64,000 nucleotides of DNA from Kalaharituber pfeilii (Eukaryota; Ascomycota; Pezizomycetes; Pezizales; Pezizaceae): NCBI GenBank assembly GCA_015179045.1, contig WHUZ01000100.1, positions 124,001 to 188,000 on the forward strand. Reading direction: 5' to 3'. The translations under genes and the position numbers were made by a program. Positions 11,893 through 23,592 of the stretch are shown here, piece after piece. A model generated the notes under the pieces. It was not told the origin of the DNA. It did no database searches and saw only the letters and a program-made list of their open reading frames with translations. The first letter of the stretch is position 1. Each line of letters begins with the position of its first letter.

Positions 11893-12360
11893 AGTTTGAG
11901 GAGTTGTGTGAGGAATGTTGTTAGGATATTGAACTGGTCCTGACGTAGAAGTGGGTTGTTGTGGGCTATGAATGCCTGCCCCGTGAGATGAGACTGATAA
12001 TAATTGGAGGTAGAAGGCATGTTATGATTGGAACGGTGGAGATTTGTAAACTGAAGTTAGAGTGAGAGCCATCAACATCCAAGTGTAATGAAGGCTTCGG
12101 TAATGCTGAAGACTGCGACTCAGAGACGGGGGAGCAGTGGCCATGGTGCGAAAGTGCATTGACAGTCATTGAGGAGGCGCATGAAGGTGGAATAAGCGGG
12201 TTTCAAATTGCTATGTGTTGAAGTATTCACTGGCAACGTTGAGACTATATTGTTGCAGGAGGATAGGTGCATAGAGTAAACGGATTGTAGACATGAAAAG
12301 CAGAGGTCATATAAAGCTGAATAATAGAGAATAAGATGGGGTCTATTCAATTGCTCCATA
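11893..12360 (-). pseudogene. Possible remnant of a Ser/His-rich host ORF
   Basis: Two minus-strand frames look non-random: MTVNALSHHGHCSPVSESQS (from 12169) and MPSTSNYYQSHLTGQAFIAH (from about 12020), the latter ending in the LINE tail at 11870. They could be exons of one gene cut by the LINE. No domain is recognised and the call is weak. The stretch 12361-12850 shows nothing recognisable. Confidence 0.25.
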
Positions 12361-12852
12361 GTACAATGGCATAAAGATAGGTATCAAGTACGGGCTCAGA
12401 GAGGACATGGACCTTACCTGAAGAAGCCCCCAAGGTCCAGAAACCAGGGTGAGTTACCAGGATCAGAATTGGAACAAAACAAAAGGCCAGATTCAAAGAC
12501 TGTGAGGGCCGGGGTTGATGCAGTGGGGTATGGTCTGTAGCAAATGTGGGTGATGATGTGGTTGGAAGTTAGGGGGGCGAAAAGTATGTTTCTGATAGTT
12601 AGACAAAGGTTAGTCTGCTTGCCAGACTAGACAAAGGCAATGATGATGAAAGCATTCCAAATCTCTGGATGCCAAGGCTCCTCCATTTGCTTGGTGGTGT
12701 TAAAACACCCACTTCCATATCTAGCCCATATTTAGGTGTGGCGACCGCAGTTCTATTTAGCTACAATCTGAGCTGTTGTGGTGGGTGTGCACATACAATG
12801 TTGCTAGCAGAACGTACAACAATGTTCAGGACTTGATGCACAGCAAGGAATA

Positions 12853-13029
12853 CAGGTGACCCTGGCTATAATGAACGATCTTTTTAGTGAAAAACCTGGC
12901 TACAGTGAAGGGATAGGCGAGCTTCTTTGTCTGCACAGGTAAAGAAAGTGCCTCTCGCTATAGTGAAAACTGGTTATAGTGAAGAAAATCGGTCAGATTC
13001 TTGGCCTTCATTATAGCCAGGTTCACCTG
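12853..13029. mobile_element. Pogo/Tc1-type MITE, 177 bp
   Basis: The terminal inverted repeats are 23 bp with one mismatch (CAGGTGACCCTGGCTATAAT..., inverted as ...TTCACCTG). The element is flanked by TA on both sides (12851-12852 and 13030-13031). The inside repeats the 'CTATAGTGAA' motif of the ends. There is no coding capacity, so it would need a transposase from elsewhere. Confidence 0.9.
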
Positions 13030-13059
13030 TAGATCACAATGCAGCCTTATGGCTTTGCA

Positions 13060-14151
13060 GCCAATTAGCAATTATGTTAGCACGATACATAGAGTTGTGG
13101 GGATCTCTCAACAAAGCCCCTAGCTAGTCGGGCTGGGGCGAGACCGGGCTAGGCTAGTCTCGTAAATTAGCCTCAGTCTCGAGTCGACTGAACTATCATA
13201 CATAGCAAAAGGGCCTAGGCAGAGATGTCTAAACCGGCCAAGACCAGGTAAAATAGTACACACGCTAGTCGCTGCAGTAGTTAAGCACCGCACAAGCCAT
13301 TAACCATCGTGCAGGCCATCAACCACCGTACAGGCCATTACAGTAACCACTACACAGGCCGTCAAGCATAGTAGAAGCCTCGACACTAACTATTACCGAA
13401 GCTACCAACTAAGTATATTCACCACCATACTAAGTAAATAATGTATCTTTATACAGTATAGTATCTAGTCTCATGCCTAGCATAACCTAAAAATAGTTAA
13501 ATTTAGCCTTTATTTGTTTTACTCCACACATTTGTTTTCTAACAGTTTATATCTTTAAATTAAATCTAAATTACTACTAGTTAATCAACCTAATTGTTCT
13601 CATGCTACTAGAGGCTACTGTAGTCTCATACTAAGTCCCTAGAGCCTAGGGCACTCTATTAGTACAAGGCTACTACGTAAATTTACTCTTTAGTTAAACA
13701 ATTGATTATGATAAGAGTAACGTTATATACTTCTTGTTCCCTAAACTATAGTAGAACCAAATCCTATTTTAATAGGAAGATATATTTCTTTCAATTTACA
13801 AGTCATATCTAGTAACTTATATCTTTCTCTAGTAATAATCTCCTTTTCAAATAAAATACTCCAAAGAAAGTATAACTGCTCAAGCAGTCTCTCTATTATC
13901 TAAGAGATATATCATATCATAATAATAATACTTCTGAATCTATCTATAATAAGTAGTCTAAGTATGGCTGAACTTTCCATTGATACTAATAACTTTAATC
14001 TCAGAGAGGGCAATCTCAAATTATATTATCTTATTTACCAATTTCTGGTCTCATATTAATCCAGCAAATATTATCTATATTTGCTATGAGCTTACACACA
14101 TCTAGCCTTTCTCTACCAAGAAAATCATTGTAGCTACTATATGTTACGGCT
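13060..14151. other. AT-rich decayed repeat DNA
   Basis: No reading frame survives. 13285-13400 has imperfect short repeats of 'caggccat...aacca'. From about 13430 the sequence becomes strongly AT-rich with stops in every frame, as expected of transposon DNA eroded by C-to-T mutation. It may be the upstream part of the Tnp2-like element that continues after the LTR. Confidence 0.45.
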
Positions 14152-14838
14152 AAGGTGAGACTTACCCGATACGGGGAACACTTACCCTGAACCCTTAGTA
14201 AGACTAATCTGCTAGACCGGACTGATCACCCGTTAGGCTTGGCAGAGGATTCTTTGTCTTCCGAATAGGGTAGTGCTAAGGAAGTGTGTGTCATTGTTGA
14301 TTGTAAGGTCTTTATACCTGGCACTCGGTTTACGAAGCTAATATGTGCACATGCATTAGTACATGTTATTATCTTGCGTCTGTACTACTTCTTGCATGTT
14401 TCCATTACGTTTACCTGTTAATACAGGTATTGGCATTGATAAGGAATTGCTACGTTGTCAGTCCTTTATTCATTTGTTGACTAGTCATATATGACAGGCT
14501 TAATCTATATAAACCCTGGCTGATGGCATAGTTAGAAGAATCAAGACACAAGCGGTGTTCTAAGTTCTCTATAACTCTGAAACCTATCAATTCTTTATTA
14601 CGCTCGTGAATCGTTCCGCTTCGCTGCGCGCTCCACGCCGAACAGCTGCCCTTCCGGCCCGCCGTATATACATCTCCATAGCCATTCCGGCCTGCAGCAT
14701 ATACACCTCCGTAGCCATTCCGGCCCGCAGCATGTACACCTCCGTAGCCATTCCGGCCTGCCGTATACACACCTCCGTAGCTGTAACATTCAGTACCTTC
14801 CAGCGCCCACCGGAGCCTAGCCCCTCACGCCCGTAACA
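14152..14838. mobile_element. Solo LTR, 687 bp
   Basis: The ends are TGTTACGG and CCGTAACA, a perfect 8-bp TG...CA inverted terminus. A TATA-like box (CTATATAAACC) lies near 14507, and a 33-bp tandem repeat occupies the 3' part. No internal retrotransposon region adjoins either end. I could not find a clear 5-bp target duplication (flanks CTATA and TAAAT). Confidence 0.7.
14640..14785. repeat. 33-bp tandem repeat inside the LTR
   Basis: There are about four imperfect units of the form GCCATTCCGGCCTGCAGCAT followed by atacacctccgta. Units differ by single substitutions (CCTGC/CCCGC, CATATAC/CATGTAC). On the minus strand they read as an artefactual repeat peptide. Confidence 0.85.
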
Positions 14839-15052
14839 TAAATCTGATTTTTAATTTTTACTCTAGGAAACTCTTTGCTGATTTCAAGAATTATGGCTTG
14901 TTTGAAGATCTTCATACATACATATATATTCCTACTATATTTCTGAAATTATCTTCTGTCTAAGAGCAGTAGTATCTAATAATACTATTGCAATTATATA
15001 TAATACATAATGAACTTTACTTACTAAATTTATATCTATTGTTTAGTATGGC

Positions 15053-15201
15053 TTTTTTTTTTTTTTTTTTTTTTTTTTTTCTTTCATTAATCGCATGCCG
15101 CCCTATGGGCTATGGCAATATTTAAATACATAAAATAAGTGAAATATATGCGTCACTCTCATCTATTCTCCCCGTGCCCATTCCAAGATCTCCCGTATGT
15201 T
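15053..15201 (-). mobile_element. Family A LINE tail insertion, 149 bp
   Basis: Long poly(T), the family A tail, and about 80 bp more. It is flanked by an 11-bp duplication TTTAGTATGGC (15042-15052 and 15202-15212). The outer stem reads ATTGC:GCGAT, which keeps pairing by an A:T end pair in place of C:G. It lies in the upstream part of the Tnp2-like remnant. Confidence 0.9.
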
Positions 15202-15212
15202 TTTAGTATGGC

Positions 15213-16265
15213 ATTGTCTCTATCTACTGATAGAGTACTTCTCTTCAAAAGCAAGTCTCGATTTGAAACATGGCCTTTAGTCTTACAGAACTACAACCTC
15301 CCTTCTGATATTCGATTCTTAGAGGAGAATTTGTTACTTTGTGATACTATACCTAGGTCAAAGTCTCCCAATGATATTGATAGTATTCTCATGCCATTAG
15401 TTGATGAACTCAAGCTCCTCGAGCAAGGACTTCTTGTATATGATGCTTTCACATCTCAAAGATTTATTCTATATGCCCATCTGATTACAGTTACTGCAGA
15501 TATGTCTACACGTTACAAAGTAATAGACTTATCTGGCCATGGTTCCTACCCTTACTGCCCGTACTATCATACACTCGTCCTTCGTGGCTCTGGTTATATT
15601 TATTGTTCCTTTACTTACTCTCATATTTCACTTTCTGATATTCCTCTAGCAAAGACAACTAATATATGGATAACTATTAATGAGACTAATTAGCCTTTTC
15701 TACCTATTTTTCTATCTGCTAGTTATAATTCATCCAATCTACCTCTACGTACACTTTAGGAATAGGTCTGTGATGCTGTCCATATCAATATATATAAGGA
15801 TACAAACTACAGCTAAAGAGTATAAATTAAGTAGTGTTTGCATCGGTCCAAGTCGGTACAAGTCGGTTTTTTTTTTTTTAGCAAAACTTGTCTGACAAGT
15901 TGAAAAGAGAGCAAAAAACCAACTTGGACAGGGATTATTTGTATGGTGAAACATAAAATTTTCAACTTATATCTATTTCAACTTGTCGGTCCAAGTTTTT
16001 TAATATGGAAAAAACCGACTTGTACCGAACTACCGACAAGTTAAAGCGACAAGTATTTGTAACCGATGCAAACACTAAAATTAAGCACCTTAGTATTTTA
16101 TCAGAACTTTCTTCTATTGATTTCCCACATTCTTTTCCTATGGATGCTGTGCATGTACTCTTTGAGGGTATTGTTGGACATCTTTTCGACCATATGCTGT
16201 TGAAACACACATCCGTTGCACCCATGTTGCAGTTACATATATGTAGTTTATTTCATCTGTTTTAG
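15213..16265 (+). pseudogene. Tnp2/Plavaka-like DNA transposase remnant
   Basis: 15213-15693 reads FKSKSRFETWPLVLQNYNLP, PNDIDSILMPLVDELKLLEQ, VYDAFTSQRFILYAHLI and DLSGHGSYPYCPYY. These are positional matches to the conserved region of fungal Tnp2-type transposases: 'DIDSFLxPLVxEL', 'xYDAxTxxxFxLxA' and the metal-binding 'GHxxxxPCxxC'. Here the second Cys-type position is Tyr, so it is damaged. After a MITE, 16086-16265 resumes with LSILSELSSIDFPHSFPMDA then VHVLFEGIVGHLFDHM, again typical of the family. The two halves are in different frames. The element is AT-biased and non-functional. Family assignment is from memory of the motifs. Confidence 0.6.
15832..16077. mobile_element. hAT-type MITE, 246 bp
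   Basis: It has perfect 16-bp terminal inverted repeats TAGTGTTTGCATCGGT, which fit the hAT end pattern YARNG. The 8-bp target-site duplication AAATTAAG (15824-15831 and 16078-16085) is exact. Short internal 'AAGTCGGT/ACCGACTT' and 'CAACTTG' repeats lie near the ends. It interrupts the Tnp2-like remnant. Confidence 0.93.
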
Positions 16266-16579
16266 CTATCGTACGCCTGCTGTACCGCGTGCTTGTTATT
16301 CCCAACGCTTATATCACTTCGTGTTACACTACTTTGTATGTGTACAATCATGTATATAAGTGCCTATCACTTGCAACTTCTCGCTCAAAAGACTCAACAG
16401 TATCACTATCTCTTCCCTTCGTGAATAGCTATATTAATATGCAGCAACCGTATAACTTATTGTTTTTAAAGGTTATGAGCCTGGCTTGACGCCGAAATCT
16501 AATGAATTACAACTCATACCTACTACGATCCCGCTGTTGTTATTAGTCTCATTTCTCCCATGGAACCAAACTGGCCGCT

Positions 16580-18395
16580 GCCACTGCCGCTTCTACCGAA
16601 ATCGCCTCCTTCGCCTCCTCCTCCTCTTCCTCTTCTCATTCTGCTTCACCAGAACCAGTCACAATGACTAATATCACTTGGGCTTTCCCAAACCATCGAA
16701 TCAACAACTTCACTAAGCTAGATGCCAAAGGCAATTATGCCTCTTGGGCGGGTCGTGCCAAAGTACATCTTGAAATGGTTGAAGTATGGGAAATAGTCAC
16801 TGGTCCTAAGGAAAAACCCTCCACTAACAAGCACAATAATTGGAAATGAAAGAATTATTATGCAAAATTCCTTCTCATCGAGATAATTGATAATGAATTT
16901 GCCTACCTTATCTCTGACAAAGACACATTAAAGGCTGGATAGAAAGCAGTAGAAGATAAGTTTGATTGCAAGAACGTGACATCGAATATTAATGCGCTTC
17001 TAGCAGTACTAAACTGTCACAAGGATGAAGCTACAGCAACCATTGATCATGTTCAATAGTTCAAGACCCTCTGGACTCGCTTTGCTCATCACGTAAATTT
17101 AGCTACTACCTCTGATAAGCCCTATCTGCAGGTGCTGAAAACAGCATGAGCTAATGACTCCTGGAATCAGTACTCCTTATTAATTCTCTCCTACTTTCTC
17201 AATCACAATTCAAGAAAATCCTTCTTTCTCATGCTTTTTTTTTTTTTTTTTTTTAATTTCACGTAACCCCGCTTGCAGCTGTTCGCCATGGCAGGGTCCC
17301 TAGACCGAAGTCCTTATGGCCCGGAGACAGGCACCTGTGCAACTACCTACAAAATCGTCCCCTGTAAAAGCACACAACAATACCACGACTTCGGTGATGC
17401 AGAGGAAACACAAAGCGAAAGCCCAATCCTCCAAGAGAACAATCAAGCACAAATACCTAAATATCCTCCCAGAAAATTAAGCAGTCATGTCCATCTCCTC
17501 CACATCCCTCCCCTTCCCCTTTCTGTCCACCTTTGTAATTCTATCCCAGTCATACAGGCACGAATTGTACCACTTGCCTGACAACCTTACCTTCGCTGGT
17601 GTTTGGCTATCTGATTCCACCTCCCCCTCCAGGTAGATAACAACCGAGCTAGCCTTCTTTCCCTCCCTCCTCTCTTTCTTCACCAACCATCTTGCCGCAA
17701 CAATCTTTCCCATCCATGGGTTCGCATTCTCCATCCAATCTCTTACTTTCCCGAGTTTCTTTGTCACCGCAATTCCATGTACTACGATCGCACAACCGGA
17801 TTGCGGGAGTGTCCTTTCCTTTGGGATTGGCTTCGGAGATGGTGCTGGAGATGGTTTCTTGGACATTTTCTGCTTGGGGGGACTGGTACTCTGTCCCCCT
17901 TTCACTTTTTTGGACTGGAAAGCAGTGGACTTTGTTCGGCTTTTGGGTGGTGCCACCGGAGGTCGGTCAGAATTGTTCCCTTCCGGGGGTGTGCTTGGCG
18001 GAATGTTTTGGGAGACAACTGCTGCATATGACAGCTTTGGTGGTTTCTCCGAGTCAGTTTGTGATTCCCCTTCCTTTGAGGGTTTCCTCAGGTGTATTTC
18101 TGTGCATGATTCCGTCTTCACCACTAGTGCAAGAGCAGCAATGAAGCGATGCACACGCCTGATTCTTTCTCATGCTGAAACATCATATGATGACATTCAC
18201 TCTTCTCTCATTGACTCTACGACTAATATTACCACATCTGGTATTGTACTAGTCGCCAATGCTCCAAAGAATGCAACTAAGGTAAAGGATAAGAAGAAGT
18301 CTGCAAATAAAGGAAAAGGAAAGGATATTAGACCATTGAGACCAGAGGGAAGGAGAACGAGGAGAACGAGGAAGGAGTTTGAGATGACTAAAACT
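16580..18395 (+). pseudogene. Copia-type gag remnant, split by a retroelement
   Basis: The Gag-like polyprotein start reads TEIASFASSS, then MTNITWAFPNHRINNFTKLD, AKGNYASWAGRAKVHLEMVE and VWEIVTGPKEKP, the usual opening of Ty1/copia Gag (UBN2-like). In-frame stops follow (TGA for TGG after NNWK, TAG for CAG or TGG further on). After the ORF1 element (17236-18162) the frame resumes with ILSHAETSYDDIHSSLIDST, then a Lys-rich stretch to about 18395. No protease, integrase, RT or adjacent LTR was found. Confidence 0.7.
17236..18162 (-). mobile_element. Family B ORF1-only (HAL1-like) retroelement, 927 bp
   Basis: It is flanked by a 14-bp duplication TTCTTTCTCATGCT (17222-17235 and 18163-18176). 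Read on the minus strand it carries a 5'-truncated ORF1 (about 18154-17477, 225 codons) with KPPKLSYAAVVSQNIPPSTP, a Pro/Lys/Ser-rich middle, ASSVVIYLEGEVESDSQTPA and KWYNSCLYDWDRI. The stop is followed by a 240-bp 3' region that ends in the family B tail (CCCTGCCATGGCGAACAGCT) and poly(A). No endonuclease or RT sequence lies between ORF1 and the tail. This suggests a non-autonomous element moved in trans by the family B ORF2. It interrupts the Copia gag, so it is younger than that copy. Confidence 0.85.
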
Positions 18396-21300
18396 CGTAT
18401 CGTATTCATGGCCGCAATTTTCGATCCCCATTTTGTAGAAAGTCAGCGACTCCTTGAGCTTTGTGCATTTTTTTTCTATCTCAATTTTGAATTTCTCATT
18501 CATTTTTCATTTTTGGCCCTAATTACTCACATTGTACAGTGCATAGGCAAAAGTCCTGAGGACTATGCTGGAGCCGCGAGACTTGCATCCGAGCGGGCCT
18601 CCCCTGCACCACATCTGAGTACCCTTCGAAAGAAACGCAGAAATCAATAAAATAACAACAAAAATGAAAGAACCATGATAGATGACATCACAGAATTCAT
18701 ATTTTCTTTCAGAATGCAAAAAAAGGAGCATTTTCGTTGAGTTGTTCAGTGTTATGACAAGGGGATCCTCTCGGATGCAATGTCTCGCGACTCCAAGGGT
18801 GGTAAAATGTGCCTTTACTTATACTGCATAGTCCCGAAGACTTTTTGCCTACGCACTATGTCATTATTTTTTTTCGGTATTCCAGCAACCGGTATTATAT
18901 TGGAGCGGGCGTTATAATCCTCTCACGAGGGGGTTTTGATTTTGACATGGACGAGTTGTGACCTTTCTACGGCGAGTTCTCATTTTCTTTGCTGGTATTA
19001 TGCTGCGCAACGCGCTTACCTGAATTGGTAGTCGTATTTAGTTGAAGAATTGATCGATTGATTAAGGGTACGTTTCAGCACGTATGGTAGAGTGCGATAA
19101 GCGCGATCGGTGGCCAGGATCTCGTTTCAAAACTGGGGTTGGGATCTATAAATTACAGATTGATGAAATAAGCAAAGAAAAAAAAAAAAAAAAAAAAAGG
19201 ACAACTCATCATGCCCCATGCATAACCCTGGTAGCTTTCGCTTTCGTATTTCCTATTTTTTGCCTTCTGGATTTTCGTTTATATATGCCCCGCTACTCGA
19301 AATAACCATCTCCGGGATTGCTATCGCTCTATTGCTGGCTCTCTTTTCATATATATCGATTCGTCCACAATTTCCAAAGTGAGCAATACTACAGTTATGC
19401 AAGACATGTGCCTCACATAAAAGTGGTGTCAGTCGGCGGCAGAAGGCGGTACCGACAACGATAGGGTCGGAATGGCTCGTCTACCGGAAGGCGGAGGATT
19501 ACAGTATGCGTTGTCCCACATCGCAAGTATTTTCATCAAAAACAAAAAAAAAAAACATGAAGAACCTATCAACCCCAGCTACCTATACGTCATGCCAGAG
19601 CTGGATTGGAATTATTCGATGAGAATTTTGACATCAAAATCTATTGTTTTATGCTTAATTTGTAGGGTTTTGGGGGGATGGGGGGATTGACTGTTTATAG
19701 GAATGACGATGAATACACTATCGGACGAGTGGAAATTTGCATCGCCGACGCTGTTCATTCACGTTGGACTTGCTTACTGTATGCAGGTGCTTGGGACCTG
19801 AATTCCGACATCGCGTCCATTGACGGCTTTGCGGCCTGTAGGAGTTTAGAACAGCCCTACTTACTATTGAGTCAATCGAACCGTTCTTGCATACATACAT
19901 AGTTGTACTGAGTTGCAGTCTGTCTGAGAATGAGCGAATAAGTTAACTTTTTTTTCCCCCAGGAATATAGAATTCTCATATATATATACCCTTCTAAAAT
20001 ACCCTATACAATTCTCATATTGTTCACTATTGACGGTATACCCTATATTATTCTCGACATCGAAACCTCGGAGCTCGAGTGGTTTCGAATTCAGTCAATA
20101 TTTCATCATTGCCTTAGTTCACATCAGAGACATACCCATTTCATACTAAAGATTCCCATGTACGGTGTATACCATATACCAATGTACATGTGGAAATGTT
20201 GATATGTTATACCTCATCCCCCCTCCTCGCACTTTTTGCATCTTGAAGACCGCAGAAGCACTACTCTGATTGCGGGGAGTGATGTCCCGACCCGCAAGAT
20301 GCGACCTCTACTCAGATATCATTTTATCTGGAAGGTAGTTGAATGCTAGAAGTGTTACGTCGGACTCAAAATTCCCCGAGTCAAGCAAGGATTTAAAAAA
20401 GAAATCGCATCATGAAGAGATATAGTTCCGGGTACTCAAAATGGTTCCTCTAGTGTATGTCAATACTATTCTGACAGCAAATATTGGGAAAGAAAAAAAA
20501 AAAAAGAAATCGCATGGTGAAAAAGAGGAAAATCTGGATACTGAACTCTGGATCAAACAGTCCCGCTAATGGACAACAGAATATCCAACAGCTTCCCGGA
20601 GGTGAATAACAAAGCAAGGGATCTACGTGGAGGTTGTTAGTATACTTTCCTCGATTGCGCTCTACGGGGATTTCGGGAAGGGGAGGTTTATCCCTTTGGG
20701 AAATTTTATGCCCGTCAAAACGGTCACTCTTTGCTTTTCACATCAATTCACATCTGATAACTAGTCCCAGCCGCTGCTCTAATACATTCCGATTACATTT
20801 CCTGCTTTTCTGAAAATATTTCATTTCTTGTTCCTCCCCCCCTCCTCCCCTTCCCAATCTCCATCATCCTAGTCCCATTTCTGCACTTCGACCCCCTCCC
20901 AACTCCACACGAGTCACCACAAATACCTTCAACTACGTTCACGAACAACACCTTCCACCTCTGAATCACGACTCACCTCATCCCCGAAAGGCAATGTCAA
21001 ACAGTCGGGAGCTTGTTTCCGCCACCCTGCATCAACCCGATCTTTTCAACCAATAAAGCACTTCAGAAGAACGCCATAAGAACGAACGAACGCATGTCAT
21101 TTTAAACTCCCGGATAGATGCGTTTGGTCTGAGAAAGCTGGCGTTGGTCTCATCTTAGCTAAGGAGTCTATGCAATTAGCAAAACACGGCTGCACGCTTG
21201 CGACATTCTATTGGTCGCAGACAGGAAATGCGGGAGATGACTAAGCCCATGGCACTTTCCCTTTCTGTTTTCCTTGTTTGCTCACTTGATAACCCTGCCA

Positions 21301-21680
21301 GGCCTTATCATACCCCGCGCAACTGACATTAACCTAAGCTCTGATTTTTCACCTGGTTCATCTAGGTCGTTGACGTTTCTCCTCCACTGGGATGAGGTCG
21401 CAGCAGCAGCAGAGAGCCACCTGAAAAGGATCATCTTTTTCTCCAAAACATCAATCTTACGGACAGCGCCTGCGGGGTTTTACTCCCTATCCCCTATCCC
21501 CCAACTCAACTCACACACTCGATAATCGAGAGCTCCAACCCACCTGGTTATATAATAGATAGCAAAATTATTTGCAAGATTTGTAGAGAACCTATCTCTC
21601 ATTTCCCCTAGGATTTCTGCTCCAGGGGGGCATTCGCTGCTTTCGCTCAAAGGTTCTGATACCCCGATTCGCAGGAAACG
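18396..21680. other. Intergenic, no gene recognised
   Basis: There are no convincing ORFs. Oligo(A) tracts lie at about 19176-19198 and 19542-19555 without a retroelement tail beside them. A CT-rich stretch around 20820-20950 and 21430-21520 is the kind of sequence found in fungal promoters and probably belongs to the gene that starts at 21796. Confidence 0.5.
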
Positions 21681-21766
21681 GTGAGTCTTGCAGCCGTCCT
21701 CCTCACGTATCGTTGAGCACATCTTGCAAAATATATCAGCTAACTCAATCCCACACTCCCCGCAGG
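21681..21766 (+). promoter_or_regulatory. Probable 5'-UTR intron
   Basis: A GTGAGT donor at about 21681 and a CAG acceptor at about 21766, with a pyrimidine-rich end (CCACACTCCCCGCAG), lie just before the first ATG of the downstream gene. This is inferred from splice consensus only. Confidence 0.45.
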
Positions 21767-21795
21767 GATCCCCCTATTCGAGGGCTAGCATCAAG

Positions 21796-23592
21796 ATGTT
21801 CATCTACCGATACTCCCACCTTTACCCCTCCTACCCGGCTTACCAATATCAATATCAAACTACCCACGCCCACGCTCACTTCCACATCTCCACTTCCACA
21901 TCCGACTCTACCTCCACCGCCTCTGCGCCTTGCTTTGCTACTACGAACGCTACCACCAACTGCTCCGGGCCCAGTACTACTACCGTTCACACCGACGCCA
22001 ACACTTCCTCTGGACCCGATTTCGTTCCTACCAAACCTCAAACTCAAACTCACATCAATACCAACAGCCATCCTCAGTTCTCGAAAAACCCCCACCGCCA
22101 CCCTCCACCTCCACCTCCACCTCCCCGTCCCCCATCTCCGCCACCTCAAGCATCACCTCCTCCGCCTCCACAAACCCACACACGCCCCAACAACAATTTA
22201 TCTAACCTCCGCGGCTCCGCTCCATCTACATCAGGATGGGAATTCCCGTGGCCGTCAAACCACCCGTGGCACAACATCCACCCCTCTTGGCCGTGCCATA
22301 CTCGTCCTTCCAACCCTTTCCCAATACCAATTGATTATATGGATCTGGGCGTGGAATGTAGTACTCCCCCGCCGGTCCATACCTTGTACTACGAATGCCA
22401 TTTCAGGCCCTTTGTGGCTTCACAGAATGCAGGCATAGGCAGCGGCTGGGGCAGATTGACAAATACCACTCCCAGATCCGAATCCGCGTCCGATTTCTCT
22501 GCCAGAACACACTCTAACACCGTCGCTGGCATCAATACTGAAACCCCAACCTCCAAAAACGCCAGGAGACACCCCGAACGACACCGCAGCGCCGCAGAGA
22601 CGCCACGACCTCCCAGAGACACCACTTCCCGCAGCTACCCATACTCCGCCCCTCATCCCCGCAGGGTCAACCGTCCTCCGTCCCCCACCCCCTCCCACGT
22701 CCCCGGACATATCCTCGGTGAGCTCTCTGATACCGAAGTCGATGTCGGCGAGCAGGCCAATATGGACGTGCGCCGCGGGGGTCACATGCGCAATATGCAA
22801 TCGGAACCGAAACAGGCATCAACGCAAGGTCATGGCAGGGAAGAAGAGAAGGGACACGGTGCCACACTTACAGAGACGGGCATGCAGGCTCTGTACGTGC
22901 CGGCCGAGCTGAGAGGGTGCGGAGCTGCAGATGGGAATCCTTACCAGCACTCTCAATCTCATGAGCAACCTCCACAGTCGGGAAGTAAAGCCCAAAGGAA
23001 CCATAGCTCGAGTTTCGGGACCGCGAAGGCTACGGGTATCTCGACTCCTGAGGCGACGTCGCCGCTAACGTCCAAGTCGAATTCGTCGACACCGTCCTCT
23101 TCCAGCTTTTCATCCAGCTCGCCGAGTTCCAGCTCCTCGAGCCACTCCAGCTCTTCCACCACCACCCCCACCTCCTCAAACACGAAACCCAACCCCAAAT
23201 CCAAATCCAGACTACCTCCCCTCAATACCTATCTCACTGCCACCACCCCAGCCACCACATACCAACCCGGCTTCCACATCACCTCGCCCCCTCCGACGCC
23301 CGCAAACCCACAACCGTTGTCTCCTGCACAATATCGACCCGCCGTCCCAGTCACAAGACCCCCTGCCTCTCTCCACTCCCATCCCCACGTCCAACCCAGC
23401 AAGAAACGGAAATCGAGAATGAACAGTCCACAACAAATAGGTCCACCACCGATAAGGAGTCCGTATACGATGTCTGGCGCCCTGGGCGATAACAGGGGCA
23501 CGGGAATGCAGGAAAGAAGGAGGGGAGACTGGAGGAGAGGGGAAGAAAGAGAAAGTGAGGGGGAGAGTGATTATGATTTGATTGAGTTGTGA
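21796..23592 (+). CDS. Low-complexity Ser/Thr/Pro-rich protein, unknown
   Basis: This is a long uninterrupted frame of 598 residues starting at the first ATG (MFIYRYSHLYPSYPAYQYQY). The frame is open further upstream, but without an ATG and across a likely intron. The N-terminus is Tyr/His/Thr-rich, residues of about 115-145 are poly-Pro, and a Ser-rich tract (SSSSFSSSSPSSSSSSHSSS) lies near residue 440. A basic patch PSKKRKSR in the C-terminal fifth could be a nuclear localisation signal. The end is acidic (ESEGESDYDLIEL). I recognise no folded domain. It faces the gene at 26738-28135 convergently. Another frame over this region is also open because of the repetitive composition, but codon usage and the ATG favour this one. 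A disordered nuclear or RNA-related role is a guess. Confidence 0.65.
   Translation: MFIYRYSHLYPSYPAYQYQYQTTHAHAHFHISTSTSDSTSTASAPCFATTNATTNCSGPSTTTVHTDANTSSGPDFVPTKPQTQTHINTNSHPQFSKNPHRHPPPPPPPPRPPSPPPQASPPPPPQTHTRPNNNLSNLRGSAPSTSGWEFPWPSNHPWHNIHPSWPCHTRPSNPFPIPIDYMDLGVECSTPPPVHTLYYECHFRPFVASQNAGIGSGWGRLTNTTPRSESASDFSARTHSNTVAGINTETPTSKNARRHPERHRSAAETPRPPRDTTSRSYPYSAPHPRRVNRPPSPTPSHVPGHILGELSDTEVDVGEQANMDVRRGGHMRNMQSEPKQASTQGHGREEEKGHGATLTETGMQALYVPAELRGCGAADGNPYQHSQSHEQPPQSGSKAQRNHSSSFGTAKATGISTPEATSPLTSKSNSSTPSSSSFSSSSPSSSSSSHSSSSTTTPTSSNTKPNPKSKSRLPPLNTYLTATTPATTYQPGFHITSPPPTPANPQPLSPAQYRPAVPVTRPPASLHSHPHVQPSKKRKSRMNSPQQIGPPPIRSPYTMSGALGDNRGTGMQERRRGDWRRGEERESEGESDYDLIEL

Noticed and set aside
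14606..14836. Repeat-peptide ORFs over the 33-bp units (both strands)
   Set aside because: They arise from the period being a multiple of three inside an LTR.
19176..19198. Poly(A) tract as a possible LINE 3' end
   Set aside because: Neither family tail nor a target duplication is present next to it.
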